61,133 nucleotides of DNA, taken from a virus. The stretch spans positions 1 to 61,133 of the IMG/VR virus record IMGVR_UViG_3300010883_000027, one strand, 5' to 3'. Position numbers and translations under genes: made by a program. This document shows, piece by piece, positions 7,267-14,833 of this stretch (the stretch's first letter is position 1; the number at the start of each line of letters is the position of its first letter). The notes below the pieces were generated by a model. That model worked only from the letters and a program-made list of their open reading frames with translations, was not told the origin of the DNA and made no database searches.

Positions 7267-7701
7267 TTATTCTCTACAAATAAAATTCCAATCTAGTATT
7301 GCCGCCTTGACATTCTCTTTTGCATCGCTGCGGAACTTACATTTACTACAATGAACATACCAAGCCTTCGGCTGAGCGTCAACCTTAAACAACGAAAATC
7401 TCTTCTTTTCCTCTTCGAAATCTATATTTGGGTCTATCTCGCACTTCGGGCAAGTCGCGGGCAATAGAATATTGGATGTTTTTAGAGATATATCGTCTAG
7501 ACAATCCTCGCATAGCGGGCCAGTGTCCCCCTCGAAGAGAGAATCCTCTCCGCACCTCTCAGTAGGTAATTCGCAGTTAATACAAAGTTGTCTAGTTCCT
7601 GGGTAGTTTTTAGAATTATACTCTTCATGTTCTAAAGGAAATCTACTCTTCATAATGTCTTTTGAAATGAAAAGAGAGCTAAATATTTGTTTAGCTCTCA
7701 T
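7267..7701 (-). CDS. Zinc-ribbon protein with Lar-like C-terminus
   Basis: 144 residues. Cys pairs CINC/CEDC form a first possible zinc site. CPKC...CSKC followed by AAILDWNFIC resembles the C-terminal fold of restriction-alleviation (Lar) zinc ribbons, which end in an AI..WN motif. A role against restriction is possible but not shown. It lies directly downstream of tRNA-Trp. Confidence 0.5.
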   Translation of the reverse strand: MRAKQIFSSLFISKDIMKSRFPLEHEEYNSKNYPGTRQLCINCELPTERCGEDSLFEGDTGPLCEDCLDDISLKTSNILLPATCPKCEIDPNIDFEEEKKRFSLFKVDAQPKAWYVHCSKCKFRSDAKENVKAAILDWNFICRE

Positions 7702-7713
7702 GTTGATAAATTA

Positions 7714-7790
7714 CAGTAAGGGAAGGAATTGAACCCTCTTATTAACAAGGGATTTGGAAACCCTTTGACTTACCCTCAGTCCGCCATACT
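7714..7790 (-). tRNA. tRNA-Trp (CCA anticodon)
   Basis: Folded by eye: acceptor AGTATGG/CCTTACT (one mismatch), D-arm GACT/AGTC, anticodon loop TTCCAAA on a stem with one mismatch, T-arm GAGGG/CCTTC with loop TTCAATT, discriminator G as in bacterial tRNA-Trp. CCA is not encoded. The stem can also be drawn with a 9-nt loop, so identity is slightly uncertain. Confidence 0.75.
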
Positions 7791-7797
7791 ATTTAAT

Positions 7798-8223
7798 TTA
7801 TGATCCAGAAGTTCCGCTGGTCCCCGAGTTCCCTTTAGGCCCGCTTGTCGAGGCCTTAACTTCCACGGTTTTTGTTGGTCCTGTTGGTCCTGTTGGTCCT
7901 GTGCTTCCTACGTTACCAGTAGGTTCGCTTGGTCCCGATGGGCCAGTTGGCCCTGTATTTCCGACGTTACCTGTGACCTTAGGTTCCGGGGCTCCTACAT
8001 TACCAGAAGAAGCTACGGGACCAGAGGTCGGACCAGAGGTCGGACCAGAGGTCCCCACCTCCGAGAGCCTCTTAGCGAAGGCCTTAAGCTTAATGTTAGG
8101 GTGCTTTAAGAACTTCTTCACGACTCTCTCTCCCTTTCCCTGACTGACCATTTCTCCGAACCAGCGAACTCTTCTATTAACGTGTTCTGCCATCTCTTCT
8201 AGAATTAATTTTAATGTGTCCAT
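7798..8223 (-). CDS. Protein with collagen-like Gly-X-Y tail
   Basis: I start at the ATG at 8223; a longer reading would need TTG. 141 residues: a helical basic N-terminal ~55 residues, then a long low-complexity tail of GPT/GPS/GNV triplets like collagen repeats. Such tails trimerise and are common in phage fibres and surface proteins. Driven by the promoter at 8270-8297. Confidence 0.65.
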   Translation of the reverse strand: MDTLKLILEEMAEHVNRRVRWFGEMVSQGKGERVVKKFLKHPNIKLKAFAKRLSEVGTSGPTSGPTSGPVASSGNVGAPEPKVTGNVGNTGPTGPSGPSEPTGNVGSTGPTGPTGPTKTVEVKASTSGPKGNSGTSGTSGS

Positions 8224-8269
8224 ATATTTTAAAAACAAATGCCGAGTTTATTCGCGGCAATCTTATAAT

Positions 8270-8297
8270 AATATACACTTGGATTCCGAAAGGTGAA
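8270..8297 (-). promoter_or_regulatory. Promoter of the AGTG-TATATT class
   Basis: Minus strand: TTCACC (8297-8292), 16-bp spacer ending AAGTG, TATATT (8275-8270). A short hairpin (TGCCG...CGGCA) lies in the ~40-nt leader before the ATG at 8223. Confidence 0.65.
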
Positions 8298-8338
8298 CGA
8301 ATTTTTATTAAATAGAGTATTTCTCTCTCAAGGATTAT

Positions 8339-8680
8339 CTACGCCCTCAGGATATTATTAAGAATATCGGGCTTGTGGCGTCTTCCTCTTATCGACTGCT
8401 TCTTCTCAAGCTTGACCAGTTTCTTATTATAGTCTTCGTCTAGATTAGTTTCTAGAATAATTAAAGCTTTTTTTAGAGTCTCGACCCTTTTTCTATGATC
8501 TCTATAGTCTTTCTTCAGGTGACTGACCTGTTTCTTGTGATTATTACTGTAACCTTCGTCCATCCAAAAGGAGAAGTTGACGCTCCTCGAACAATCTTGG
8601 AGAGTCATGTCTGTATCCCTTACGAGAACGAATGACTGCGAAGCCTCCCGAGCTAGGAGCCACCTTCTAAATGTCTTCAT
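8339..8680 (-). CDS. Hypothetical basic protein, 113 aa
   Basis: Not recognised. The C-terminal two thirds is a basic coiled-coil-like helix (HKKQVSHLKKDYRDHRKRVETL). It precedes the promoter at 8270-8297. Confidence 0.6.
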   Translation of the reverse strand: MKTFRRWLLAREASQSFVLVRDTDMTLQDCSRSVNFSFWMDEGYSNNHKKQVSHLKKDYRDHRKRVETLKKALIILETNLDEDYNKKLVKLEKKQSIRGRRHKPDILNNILRA

Positions 8681-8720
8681 AATTAATAATTTTGTCTTAA
8701 GATTTCAGTATAAATCCAAA

Positions 8721-9242
8721 TCAAACATGAGACCAATTGATTCTGTGTATTACTTTGTAAATAACAAATGTATTAACCCCGCATAGCGAAGCCAAATCCT
8801 TGTGAGTCATCCCTTTCTTCGACATCTTACGGATTGCAATTACCTTGTCCGCATTAAGCTTCGCGCTGCCGTTTCGCTCTCCTATAGCTCTAAGGCCTAG
8901 AAAGGCAGCATGCCGAACGTTTTGCTTCGGGGTATTCCATTCTAAATTCGAATGATAGTTATTAAACTTCACTCCGTCTTTGTGGTTAACCTGGGGTAAA
9001 TTCTCCTCGTTCTTGAGGAATGCTTGGGCTACGAGCCTATGCCCAAGAAGGTTTTTCTTACTCTTGTCCTTCGAAAGAGAGAATCTCCTATATCCGTCCT
9101 GAAGGCTTCCCTTCAAAAATTTTCCGGTCTTTGCGTTCAAAATTTCGCCGCAATCACTAACCTTGTAGTTTCCTTCATATCCAACAACGTCTTTCCAGCG
9201 CTGGTTAGATCCGTTAATTGATTCATTTTTGCTCTTACTCAT
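8721..9242 (-). CDS. NUMOD4-HNH homing endonuclease
   Basis: The likely start is the ATG at 9242, in AATATG context; the longer frame needs TTG. Order: NUMOD4 motif (RWKDVVGYEGNYKVSDCGEI, from about residue 15), HNH core (LGHRLVAQAF...VNHKDGVKFNNYHSNLEWNT, about 66-100), then a DNA-binding helix-turn-helix tail (ADKVIAIRKM...LASLCGVN). Typical of free-standing phage homing endonucleases. It probably cuts an intergenic target in related phages to spread itself. Confidence 0.85.
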   Translation of the reverse strand: MSKSKNESINGSNQRWKDVVGYEGNYKVSDCGEILNAKTGKFLKGSLQDGYRRFSLSKDKSKKNLLGHRLVAQAFLKNEENLPQVNHKDGVKFNNYHSNLEWNTPKQNVRHAAFLGLRAIGERNGSAKLNADKVIAIRKMSKKGMTHKDLASLCGVNTFVIYKVIHRINWSHV

Positions 9243-9264
9243 ATTCAATTTTTATGTAATTTTC

Positions 9265-9546
9265 TTAGTCTTCTTTTTTCTTGTAAGATGTATATGCTAC
9301 AGCCTCTTCAAAGACTATAGGAAGGGTGCTGTGCTCAAAAGGCTCCCCAGTATCCACACCGATCTTCGATACGTCCGCTTGAACAATATAGTATATCTCA
9401 TTATTTACATCTTGAATTACAAATTCAAATTCCGCGTTCCAGAGGGATTCGCTTACGATCCTTTTGCTGATGGGAACGAGCCCTCTTTCAAGACCTTTTA
9501 CCATCCTGCAGGCTAAATCTCTATCTACTACTTCGATAGTTTTCAT
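9265..9546 (-). CDS. Hypothetical protein, 93 aa
   Basis: Unrecognised alpha/beta protein with an EFEFVIQDVNNEIYYIVQAD strand pair. Three nucleotides separate it from the upstream gene. Confidence 0.6.
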   Translation of the reverse strand: MKTIEVVDRDLACRMVKGLERGLVPISKRIVSESLWNAEFEFVIQDVNNEIYYIVQADVSKIGVDTGEPFEHSTLPIVFEEAVAYTSYKKKED

Positions 9547-9549
9547 AAG

Positions 9550-9786
9550 TTACCCCGCATACTGGACAATCGAGCATCCAGCATAAGTGTCCCTGTCCAG
9601 TATATCTTCGTAATGCAGTCTAGCCTTCTTGCAGACCGTCTCCGCCTCTTTCTCAGTAGCAAACTTAGTTTGAAGTCTCGAATCTTGCAAAATCCTCAAC
9701 CCTTTTTCGCTGAAAAAATATGTATCTAACAGATTAGAGTCTTGTGCCTTCTTCATGCAAATATGAATAACGTAATTTAATTTCAT
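9550..9786 (-). CDS. Hypothetical protein, 78 aa
   Basis: Unrecognised. Small alpha/beta protein (FSEKGLRILQDS..., ATEKEAETVCKKA) reminiscent of short DUF-type phage proteins. Same operon as 9265-9546. Confidence 0.55.
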   Translation of the reverse strand: MKLNYVIHICMKKAQDSNLLDTYFFSEKGLRILQDSRLQTKFATEKEAETVCKKARLHYEDILDRDTYAGCSIVQYAG

Positions 9787-9825
9787 AATTTTTTAATTCC
9801 TCTCGATGATTTAAATGCCGCCCAG

Positions 9826-10050
9826 TTAATTAATGGAAGTTAAAATGACATATATCAACAATATCAAGGGAGAGAGTAGCACCAGCCCCACCTCTGAGGA
9901 GTCCAAAGGGTAGTCGTCCAACTGTTCGTCATAAAATATAGATTCCATGGTCTTACAAATGAAGTAAGACACGACGCTGACACCTAAGTAAACTAAGGTC
10001 CAGAGCGCCACATTTGTTGCGAACTCTTTAATAATTTCTGGCTGATTCAT
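9826..10050 (-). CDS. Membrane protein with chimeric C-terminus
   Basis: 74 residues with two hydrophobic segments. The last 13 residues (LILLIYVILTSIN) are encoded by a 40-bp sequence identical to the signal-peptide region of the outer-membrane protein gene at 4404-4443, in the same reading phase. This looks like a recombination scar: the gene was probably fused to a fragment of a second barrel gene copy. Confidence 0.6.
   Translation of the reverse strand: MNQPEIIKEFATNVALWTLVYLGVSVVSYFICKTMESIFYDEQLDDYPLDSSEVGLVLLSPLILLIYVILTSIN
9828..9867. repeat. 40-bp direct repeat, copy 2
   Basis: Exact copy of 4404-4443, here forming the 3' end of the membrane protein gene 9826-10050. Confidence 0.9.
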
Positions 10051-10065
10051 ATTTAGACTTTAAAA

Positions 10066-10143
10066 TGGTACAGGCGGAGGAATTCGAATCCCCAAATCAT
10101 AGAGGTAGAAACTCTAGGCTTTATCCAGTTAAGCTACGCCTGC
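10066..10143 (-). tRNA. tRNA-Arg (UCU anticodon)
   Basis: Full cloverleaf: acceptor GCAGGCG/CGCCTGT, D-arm GCTT/AAGC, anticodon stem TAGAG/CTCTA with loop TTTCTAC, T-arm GGGGA/TCCTC with loop TTCGAAT, discriminator A and encoded CCA. It reads AGA, a frequent Arg codon in these AT-rich genes. Confidence 0.9.
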
Positions 10144-10149
10144 ATTAAA

Positions 10150-10270
10150 TTTTGCCCATTTGATCCGTGGTGGGCACCACATTCTAAAAATTATTTCCAG
10201 CCTTCAACAAAGTGCTCTACAGAATAAGGCTTTAGAAGAGCCTTGTGATATCCAATTTCACCAACCCCCT
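10150..10270 (-). other. tRNA-Arg-like sequence with degenerate 3' half
   Basis: Directly after the promoter at 10291-10319: a 5' acceptor-like AGGGGGT, D-arm GTGA/TCAC and a perfect anticodon arm AGGCT-CTTCTAA-AGCCT (UCU). No recognisable T-arm or matching 3' acceptor follows; a GTGGTG/CACCAC hairpin stands there instead. It is either a decayed tRNA gene or a tRNA-like leader of the tRNA-Arg transcript. Confidence 0.4.
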
Positions 10271-10290
10271 GTTAAAGTCTTTGTATATTC

Positions 10291-10319
10291 AATATACACT
10301 TCGTATGCGCGGCTGTCTA
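10291..10319 (-). promoter_or_regulatory. Promoter for tRNA-Arg
   Basis: Minus strand: TAGACA (10319-10314), 17-bp spacer ending GAAGTG, TATATT (10296-10291). Confidence 0.7.
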
Positions 10320-10320
10320 G

Positions 10321-10764
10321 TTAAATTTCACTTTTTTCGAATTGTTCGCCCTGGAATGCCTTCTCGCAGCTATTCGTTTTGCTAACATATTCATTATATA
10401 TTTTAGAATACATGTACTGTGCAAGGACGAATAGTCCCGTAGGCTTATCTACGTATACCTGCAGGATCGTCTTCATGAATTTCTCGTGAGTCTTGTTAAG
10501 TCCCAGTGCCTTTTCTTTGTCGTTAGAAACAGCCTCGTTATACTCTTTCGTAGGACATGTGAATGGGACGACCTCTACGATACATTCTCCTTCGCGACCC
10601 ACATTCCCCTCTCTGTTCGAGGATGCCGCCGCAAACAAAGACCTCCCTTCTTTTAGACAAAGTTCTCTGAGTTCAGTAAGTTTGTCGCTTATTTTTCTGT
10701 CTTTCTCCGAAATCTTCTCGCTAGAAGTTTCTGCAAGTTCTTTAATATCTGCCGTTTTTGCCAT
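10321..10764 (-). CDS. Hypothetical protein, 147 aa
   Basis: Helical N-terminus (residues 1-50), then LCLKEGRSLFAAAS and a beta-rich middle. The LCLKEGRSLF stretch resembles RCLKEGKRFAFF in the protein at 32684-33184, so the two may share a domain. Function unknown. Confidence 0.6.
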   Translation of the reverse strand: MAKTADIKELAETSSEKISEKDRKISDKLTELRELCLKEGRSLFAAASSNREGNVGREGECIVEVVPFTCPTKEYNEAVSNDKEKALGLNKTHEKFMKTILQVYVDKPTGLFVLAQYMYSKIYNEYVSKTNSCEKAFQGEQFEKSEI

Positions 10765-10793
10765 ATCGTTTTTTAAAATATTCTATATCCATG

Positions 10794-10831
10794 AAATAAA
10801 AGAGGGAAGTAGATTGCCTCTCCCCTCTCTT
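10794..10831 (-). terminator. Intrinsic terminator after the vWA gene
   Basis: Minus strand: a 12-bp stem (AAGAGAGGGGAG with CTTCCCTCTTTT, including G-T pairs) then ATTT. It lies between the vWA gene stop (10911) and the next gene start (10764). Confidence 0.65.
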
Positions 10832-10910
10832 GATGACACAATCAGCAAAAAGCACCAATTGTTAAACTCTAACTACTATAACTACTATATAGTATGACTT
10901 ATTTTTCTAA

Positions 10911-12398
10911 TTACACAGTAATTTTGTCGTATCTATCTGAACTCAATTTCTCGACCATCAAATCATAAGGAGTCGTAGACTTCCCGGTAAGAACTGTCTC
11001 CAGAATGGAAGGACTGAATCCACTAACAAGCATATTGCCTTCTTCGTCATGCGTGACTGGTGATTGACTGTTTTTAGCGTTAACGTTCCACCAGACAAGA
11101 GTAGGCACCTCATACCCCGCCTCCCTATACTTCTCCTCAATTTCTTTTTGATTAGTCGTCCCAGAAGAAGAAGGGTTAAATTCGAGGTCTGTGATCACAA
11201 AAATCACATTTGGCATATCCTCTTCTCCGAGACCTTCCTTAAGGCCCGCATTCAAAATAGTATTAAATGCAGATTGAAGATTCGTGGAGCCTCCCCACTT
11301 GGCCTGCCTTAGATTTTGCGACTTCTCTACGATATTCGTCCCCTTGATTACCTCAAGGTCGCACTCGTCAGTGAACGTCAAGAAACTATCCTTGAAGATT
11401 CCCTTCCCTTTATCAGCACAGTAGATACCTAGCGAGACTGCCACGTCTATTGGGAGAACTCCGTTCACCCCCGTCCAGGTCATTGACCCAGAAACGTCTA
11501 CGACACAAATAACCCTCTTGTCTGAGTCCGCCATATAGTCGGGCAAAGCCTTCCATTGTGCGTCCAAAGTTCTCGCCTCCGTTGAGCCAGAGGCGTGCGC
11601 CGCTTTAGAAGTGATTTCGTAAGGATACAAAGTGCCCGAATTAATCTTCGTTTCACCCTCCTCGACCTTTTCGAGAAATTCCTTAAACTTCTCTGGAGTG
11701 TGCTTAGCGAAAGCCTTCCTTAATTTGCTCATCGCATTAGAAGGGACTTTTGAGAAGTCAATCTCTTCCCACTTTTTCGCGCAAATCTTCTTCTCTACGA
11801 TGTCGATCCTAGCCCTCAAGCCGGAGAGCATCTTTCTATATTGCCTCGAAGTTAGCCCTAATGATCGCCTGAGTTTCGAACCATACCTCTTCGTCTCTTC
11901 TGAGGATGAATTTTCGGATTTTGCCCATTTTCCGGCAAGAGAAATTGTTTGTGATTCTGTCTCTAATTTTTTGACATCTTCCTTTATTTGTTTCCCGTAG
12001 AAGTCTAGGACCTCACTCTCCGTCTCTGTATCCATCAGGCTAAATACGTCGTCCCATCTTCCGTATTCTGGGATATTCTCAAAGTTCTTCTTGATGATTT
12101 CTGGATGATTATTACTTAACCATTTCAAACAGACTTTAAAAAACCTACGTTCTCCTTGTCCGCCTCTCACATCGCGAAGATAGAAGAGACACTTGACAGC
12201 CAAAAGTTCATCCTCTGCATATGCCTTACGAAACAAGGCCTCTACATCTTCGTCACTACGGGTTCTGAACGCCCCTCCGAGCCCAAACATATCGGTCAAG
12301 TCGGACTTAGAAGACTTGAGAGTCAACGCGCTATTTTCAGTGAGGGTGTAATTCTTGTCGTCCTCAATGGACCCAATTAATTTACTTTTTGTTTTCAT
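10911..12398 (-). CDS. vWA-domain protein, DUF2828 / Ro60-like
   Basis: Start chosen at the ATG at 12398 (AATATG context); the longer frame begins inside a hairpin of the leader. 495 residues: an N-terminal all-helical region (LRDVRGGQGERRFFKVCLKWL) like HEAT repeats, then a von Willebrand A domain with the metal-binding DVSGSM motif (about residue 305) and a later ITDLEF. This two-part layout matches DUF2828 proteins of large viruses and is reminiscent of Ro60/TROVE, which binds Y RNAs and misfolded RNAs. A structured leader with three covarying hairpins precedes it. Confidence 0.75.
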   Translation of the reverse strand: MKTKSKLIGSIEDDKNYTLTENSALTLKSSKSDLTDMFGLGGAFRTRSDEDVEALFRKAYAEDELLAVKCLFYLRDVRGGQGERRFFKVCLKWLSNNHPEIIKKNFENIPEYGRWDDVFSLMDTETESEVLDFYGKQIKEDVKKLETESQTISLAGKWAKSENSSSEETKRYGSKLRRSLGLTSRQYRKMLSGLRARIDIVEKKICAKKWEEIDFSKVPSNAMSKLRKAFAKHTPEKFKEFLEKVEEGETKINSGTLYPYEITSKAAHASGSTEARTLDAQWKALPDYMADSDKRVICVVDVSGSMTWTGVNGVLPIDVAVSLGIYCADKGKGIFKDSFLTFTDECDLEVIKGTNIVEKSQNLRQAKWGGSTNLQSAFNTILNAGLKEGLGEEDMPNVIFVITDLEFNPSSSGTTNQKEIEEKYREAGYEVPTLVWWNVNAKNSQSPVTHDEEGNMLVSGFSPSILETVLTGKSTTPYDLMVEKLSSDRYDKITV

Positions 12399-12684
12399 AT
12401 TTTCTAGATATTGCGCCAGACACCACATCTGGCAGTTTTTGTAGGATTTTTATTGCAGATAATATCTATGCTAGAAACTGTTTATTAGAAATATATTCGC
12501 TGTTAGTTTCTAAATTTTGATTAGTAAGTTGTATATAAATTAAATTGCCTAGATACAGTTTGTTTTTAATTGCAGATAAAAAGTTTATTGCTGGATGTAT
12601 CTATAAAATTGCCTAGGTGCTGTATTTTTTTCTTAATAATAGATTTTTGGTTTGCTGTAAGCACCTAAATTCGTTTAAATTCTG
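12399..12684 (-). ncRNA. Structured leader with three tandem covarying hairpins
   Basis: On the minus strand three units repeat: stem GGTGCT/AGCACC (12665-12660 and 12621-12616), stem GATACA/TGTATC (12601-12596 and 12557-12552), stem GAAACT/AGTTTC (12510-12505 and 12479-12474). Each 5' arm is followed by a CAGCRA motif in the loop and each 3' arm by TAG(GCA). The stems differ in sequence but keep pairing, strong evidence for RNA structure. A fourth hairpin, GCCAGA/TCTGGC (12415-12433), lies just before the start codon. It may be bound by the vWA protein or act as a riboswitch-like leader. Confidence 0.7.
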
Positions 12685-12688
12685 TTAT

Positions 12689-12717
12689 ATATTAGTCTCT
12701 CTCGTCTAGTTTGTCAA
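12689..12717 (-). promoter_or_regulatory. Strong sigma70-type promoter for the vWA leader
   Basis: Minus strand: TTGACA (12717-12712), 17-bp spacer, TAATAT (12694-12689). It overlaps the last codons of the small gene 12692-12823 and starts a ~280-nt leader. Confidence 0.85.
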
Positions 12718-12823
12718 CACCTTTCTTGGCTTTTCTCTTCGACTTCTCCATCCCAGCGATATTCTCCCAGTTCTCTTGGACTCTTTTGAAGTCTTCTTGC
12801 CTTCTCTTTGAAGTTTTACCCAT
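12692..12823 (-). CDS. Small basic protein, 43 aa
   Basis: ATG at 12823 overlaps the stop of the upstream gene by 8 nt; TAA at 12692. It is rich in Lys and Arg (MGKTSKRRQEDFKRVQENW), so probably nucleic-acid binding. The promoter of the vWA gene lies inside its 3' end. Confidence 0.55.
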   Translation of the reverse strand: MGKTSKRRQEDFKRVQENWENIAGMEKSKRKAKKGVDKLDERD

Positions 12824-13166
12824 CCTTTACCTCCTCGAAGCCGCCATTCTTGTCAATATACATTGTAATTAAAATGTCGTCTCTTACTACCAATACTGTA
12901 GCACTGTTACCGTCTCCTGTTAAATAATATTTCGCTGCTTTAAAGTCGTGATCAAGTAACTTGAAAACCTTCGAAAGACCAGTAGGTTCTTTCTCCAAGC
13001 CTTTAGAAAGGACGTCCTCGATGGTCTTCATCGCGAAGCCGAATGTCGCGCTCTTGTGAGAGGTCCTTTCAAAGAACCTCTCCAAGGCATGTTTAGTGAT
13101 CCACCTTACTCCCTTGATTGGCCCGAAAGGTAATACCTCTGGAATTTCTTTCTTTGATCTTTTCAA
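12816..13166 (-). CDS. Hypothetical protein lacking a standard start; possible frameshift product
   Basis: 116 residues if started at TTG 13166; no in-frame ATG exists before residue ~46. It contains the conserved-looking ITKHALERFFERTSHKS stretch. Stops lie just upstream in this frame, while the 68-aa frame 13093-13299 runs into it with a 74-nt overlap. The simplest reading is one protein made by a +1 shift near AAAG at about 13150, or a sequencing indel. Confidence 0.5.
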   Translation of the reverse strand: MKRSKKEIPEVLPFGPIKGVRWITKHALERFFERTSHKSATFGFAMKTIEDVLSKGLEKEPTGLSKVFKLLDHDFKAAKYYLTGDGNSATVLVVRDDILITMYIDKNGGFEEVKDG

Positions 13167-13299
13167 TAGTTACTCCTACGCCCCCGTATTTTGAAGTTAG
13201 TTTTTTGAATTTTTTAAGCGATGGCCTAATCTTCTCAGGCATAGACCTCCACCCTAGGACCCTTAACCTTGCATATTCCTCGGAATCTATCCCTTTCAT
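13093..13299 (-). CDS. N-terminal frame of the putative frameshifted gene
   Basis: 68 residues from ATG at 13299 (MKGIDSEEYARLRVLGWRSM), basic and helical. Without a shift it ends GSKVDH at 13093. It may be the N-terminal part of the 12816-13166 product. Confidence 0.5.
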   Translation of the reverse strand: MKGIDSEEYARLRVLGWRSMPEKIRPSLKKFKKLTSKYGGVGVTIEKIKERNSRGITFRANQGSKVDH

Positions 13300-13313
13300 T
13301 TCTGTTTAAATAT

Positions 13314-14438
13314 TTATTCGTAATTCCGGATGCTTTTTATGTTCGCGTGTCGCGGGACTTCCTCCGGCGGCGGCGTTAAGTTCATGAATTTCACTGTAGC
13401 CATCTTGCCTACGTAATTCTCTGGATGCAAGAACATATCGCGAAAAAGAGACTCGTCTCCCATCGATGTCGCCTTAAACGTCTCCCCCTTCTCATCAATC
13501 AACCTAATCTTCCCGGCCATTCCCGCTCTATTTCCTTTCCCTTCAAGGATCTCTACAATCTTAAACTCATCTTCTCTAAAATCCTTCTTCTTTTGGAGTG
13601 TGTAGCTCCTCTTGTTCTCGTAAGGTGCGCCAGGATCTCTTAGCATCGACCCTTCGTAACCCTCGCTAATATAGATTTCATGTTGCTTATCTATATCTGA
13701 TTTCGAAATAATCTTATACTCTACAAAAAACTCCGGATTAATATCTCCGTAAAACTCAAGAATAAGTTTAGCCCATCGATCCTTGAAAGGGTCCTTCTCG
13801 TTTAGCTCACCAATGACAGGCACATCGAACAAAATTGGGAAAATGTTCTTTTCGACCTCTTCTCGCGAAGCTTCTATAGCGGACGCCGTTGTTTTTTTAC
13901 AAAGGGATATGATTTTATTGAAATTATCTTTCAAATTATGGTTATACGCCTCCCCGTCTAGGATAGCCTCAGGGTATTTCTCGAAGATAGGCCTTAAGAG
14001 ATTATTAGCAAAAAAATCCAGAGCTGGGAACCTTTTTCCAGTGCGACTAAAAACTCCATCTTTTTTAATTATAATTCTAGCCCCATCCATTTTGCTGGAA
14101 ATAAGGAGAGTCTCTGGGAGCTTGTGACCCTGATCTTTATATTTATGAGCGAGCATCGGAGAATAGTAATTGCTCTCGTTAATTCTTTCAATATTAGTAT
14201 GATAATCAAGATCATTCTTCTTGTCCCATTTAGCTCTGGCCTCTAGCATCGCTTGCTCCTCTCTTGAAGTTTCGTTTGAACGTCCAACATTCTTTGGCTC
14301 AACATCTGTCCATCCTGAGACAGTCAGAGTTCCTCCGACCTGCCCCGCGATAGTCCGATACCTTCCTCCGTCAATTTCGACAGTCCATTCCTGCGTCTTG
14401 TTCTTTGTAGATAGTTTATACAATTTTGGCAATAACAT
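13314..14438 (-). CDS. ATP-dependent DNA ligase with WGR-like N-terminus
   Basis: 374 residues. Residues 1-75 look like a WGR domain (YKLSTKNKTQEWTVEI...GRYRTIAGQVGG...TVSGW). The adenylation domain follows with the nucleophile motif SSKMDGAR (Lys near 115), LDGEAY, and EGSMLRDP, then an OB-fold with KMATVKFMNLTPP. It seals nicks in phage DNA during replication and repair. The WGR part may recruit it to DNA. Confidence 0.9.
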   Translation of the reverse strand: MLLPKLYKLSTKNKTQEWTVEIDGGRYRTIAGQVGGTLTVSGWTDVEPKNVGRSNETSREEQAMLEARAKWDKKNDLDYHTNIERINESNYYSPMLAHKYKDQGHKLPETLLISSKMDGARIIIKKDGVFSRTGKRFPALDFFANNLLRPIFEKYPEAILDGEAYNHNLKDNFNKIISLCKKTTASAIEASREEVEKNIFPILFDVPVIGELNEKDPFKDRWAKLILEFYGDINPEFFVEYKIISKSDIDKQHEIYISEGYEGSMLRDPGAPYENKRSYTLQKKKDFREDEFKIVEILEGKGNRAGMAGKIRLIDEKGETFKATSMGDESLFRDMFLHPENYVGKMATVKFMNLTPPPEEVPRHANIKSIRNYE

Positions 14439-14442
14439 ATTA

Positions 14443-14649
14443 TTATTCTTCTAATTTCGTTATATAAGATTTTTCGTCGACTCTTTGGTTAACAATCTCT
14501 CCACAATGCGGACAAGGCATCCTTAGGTATTCCTCCGCGCCTTTGTAGCTCGCCTTGCTAGCTCTCGCGGCATTGTAATTAAATGTAATTTCTTTTTTAC
14601 AGCCATAGCAAACAGTTGTATAAACTCTATCTTTTTTATTGGTTGCCAT
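14443..14649 (-). CDS. Small zinc-ribbon protein, 68 aa
   Basis: CYGC (about residue 14) and CPHC (about residue 46) form one zinc-ribbon site. Overlaps the upstream 61-aa gene by 14 nt and lies 4 nt before the DNA ligase gene. Confidence 0.6.
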   Translation of the reverse strand: MATNKKDRVYTTVCYGCKKEITFNYNAARASKASYKGAEEYLRMPCPHCGEIVNQRVDEKSYITKLEE

Positions 14650-14821
14650 CGAGTTTATCCAACCTGGCCTGGAGCCTTTTCATCGCTCTTTGGCTCTTCC
14701 TTCTACTCTTTTTATGAAAATGGTTATCAGGCTTGTCTTTCGCGTCGGCCCCAGTTCCAGCGATGTTTAGTGAATGCCAGCCCATCTCGCACGCAATCTC
14801 ACTTCTAGTTCTCGATATCAT
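14636..14821 (-). CDS. Small basic protein, 61 aa
   Basis: No known domain. C-terminal half is rich in Lys/Arg (HKKSRRKSQRAMKRLQARL). Same operon as the two ligase genes. Confidence 0.5.
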   Translation of the reverse strand: MISRTRSEIACEMGWHSLNIAGTGADAKDKPDNHFHKKSRRKSQRAMKRLQARLDKLDGNQ

Positions 14822-14833
14822 ATTATTCTTTCT

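Noticed and set aside
12399-12684. CRISPR array in the three-unit repeat leader
   Set aside because: The units are not identical repeats; it is the pairing that is conserved, not the sequence.
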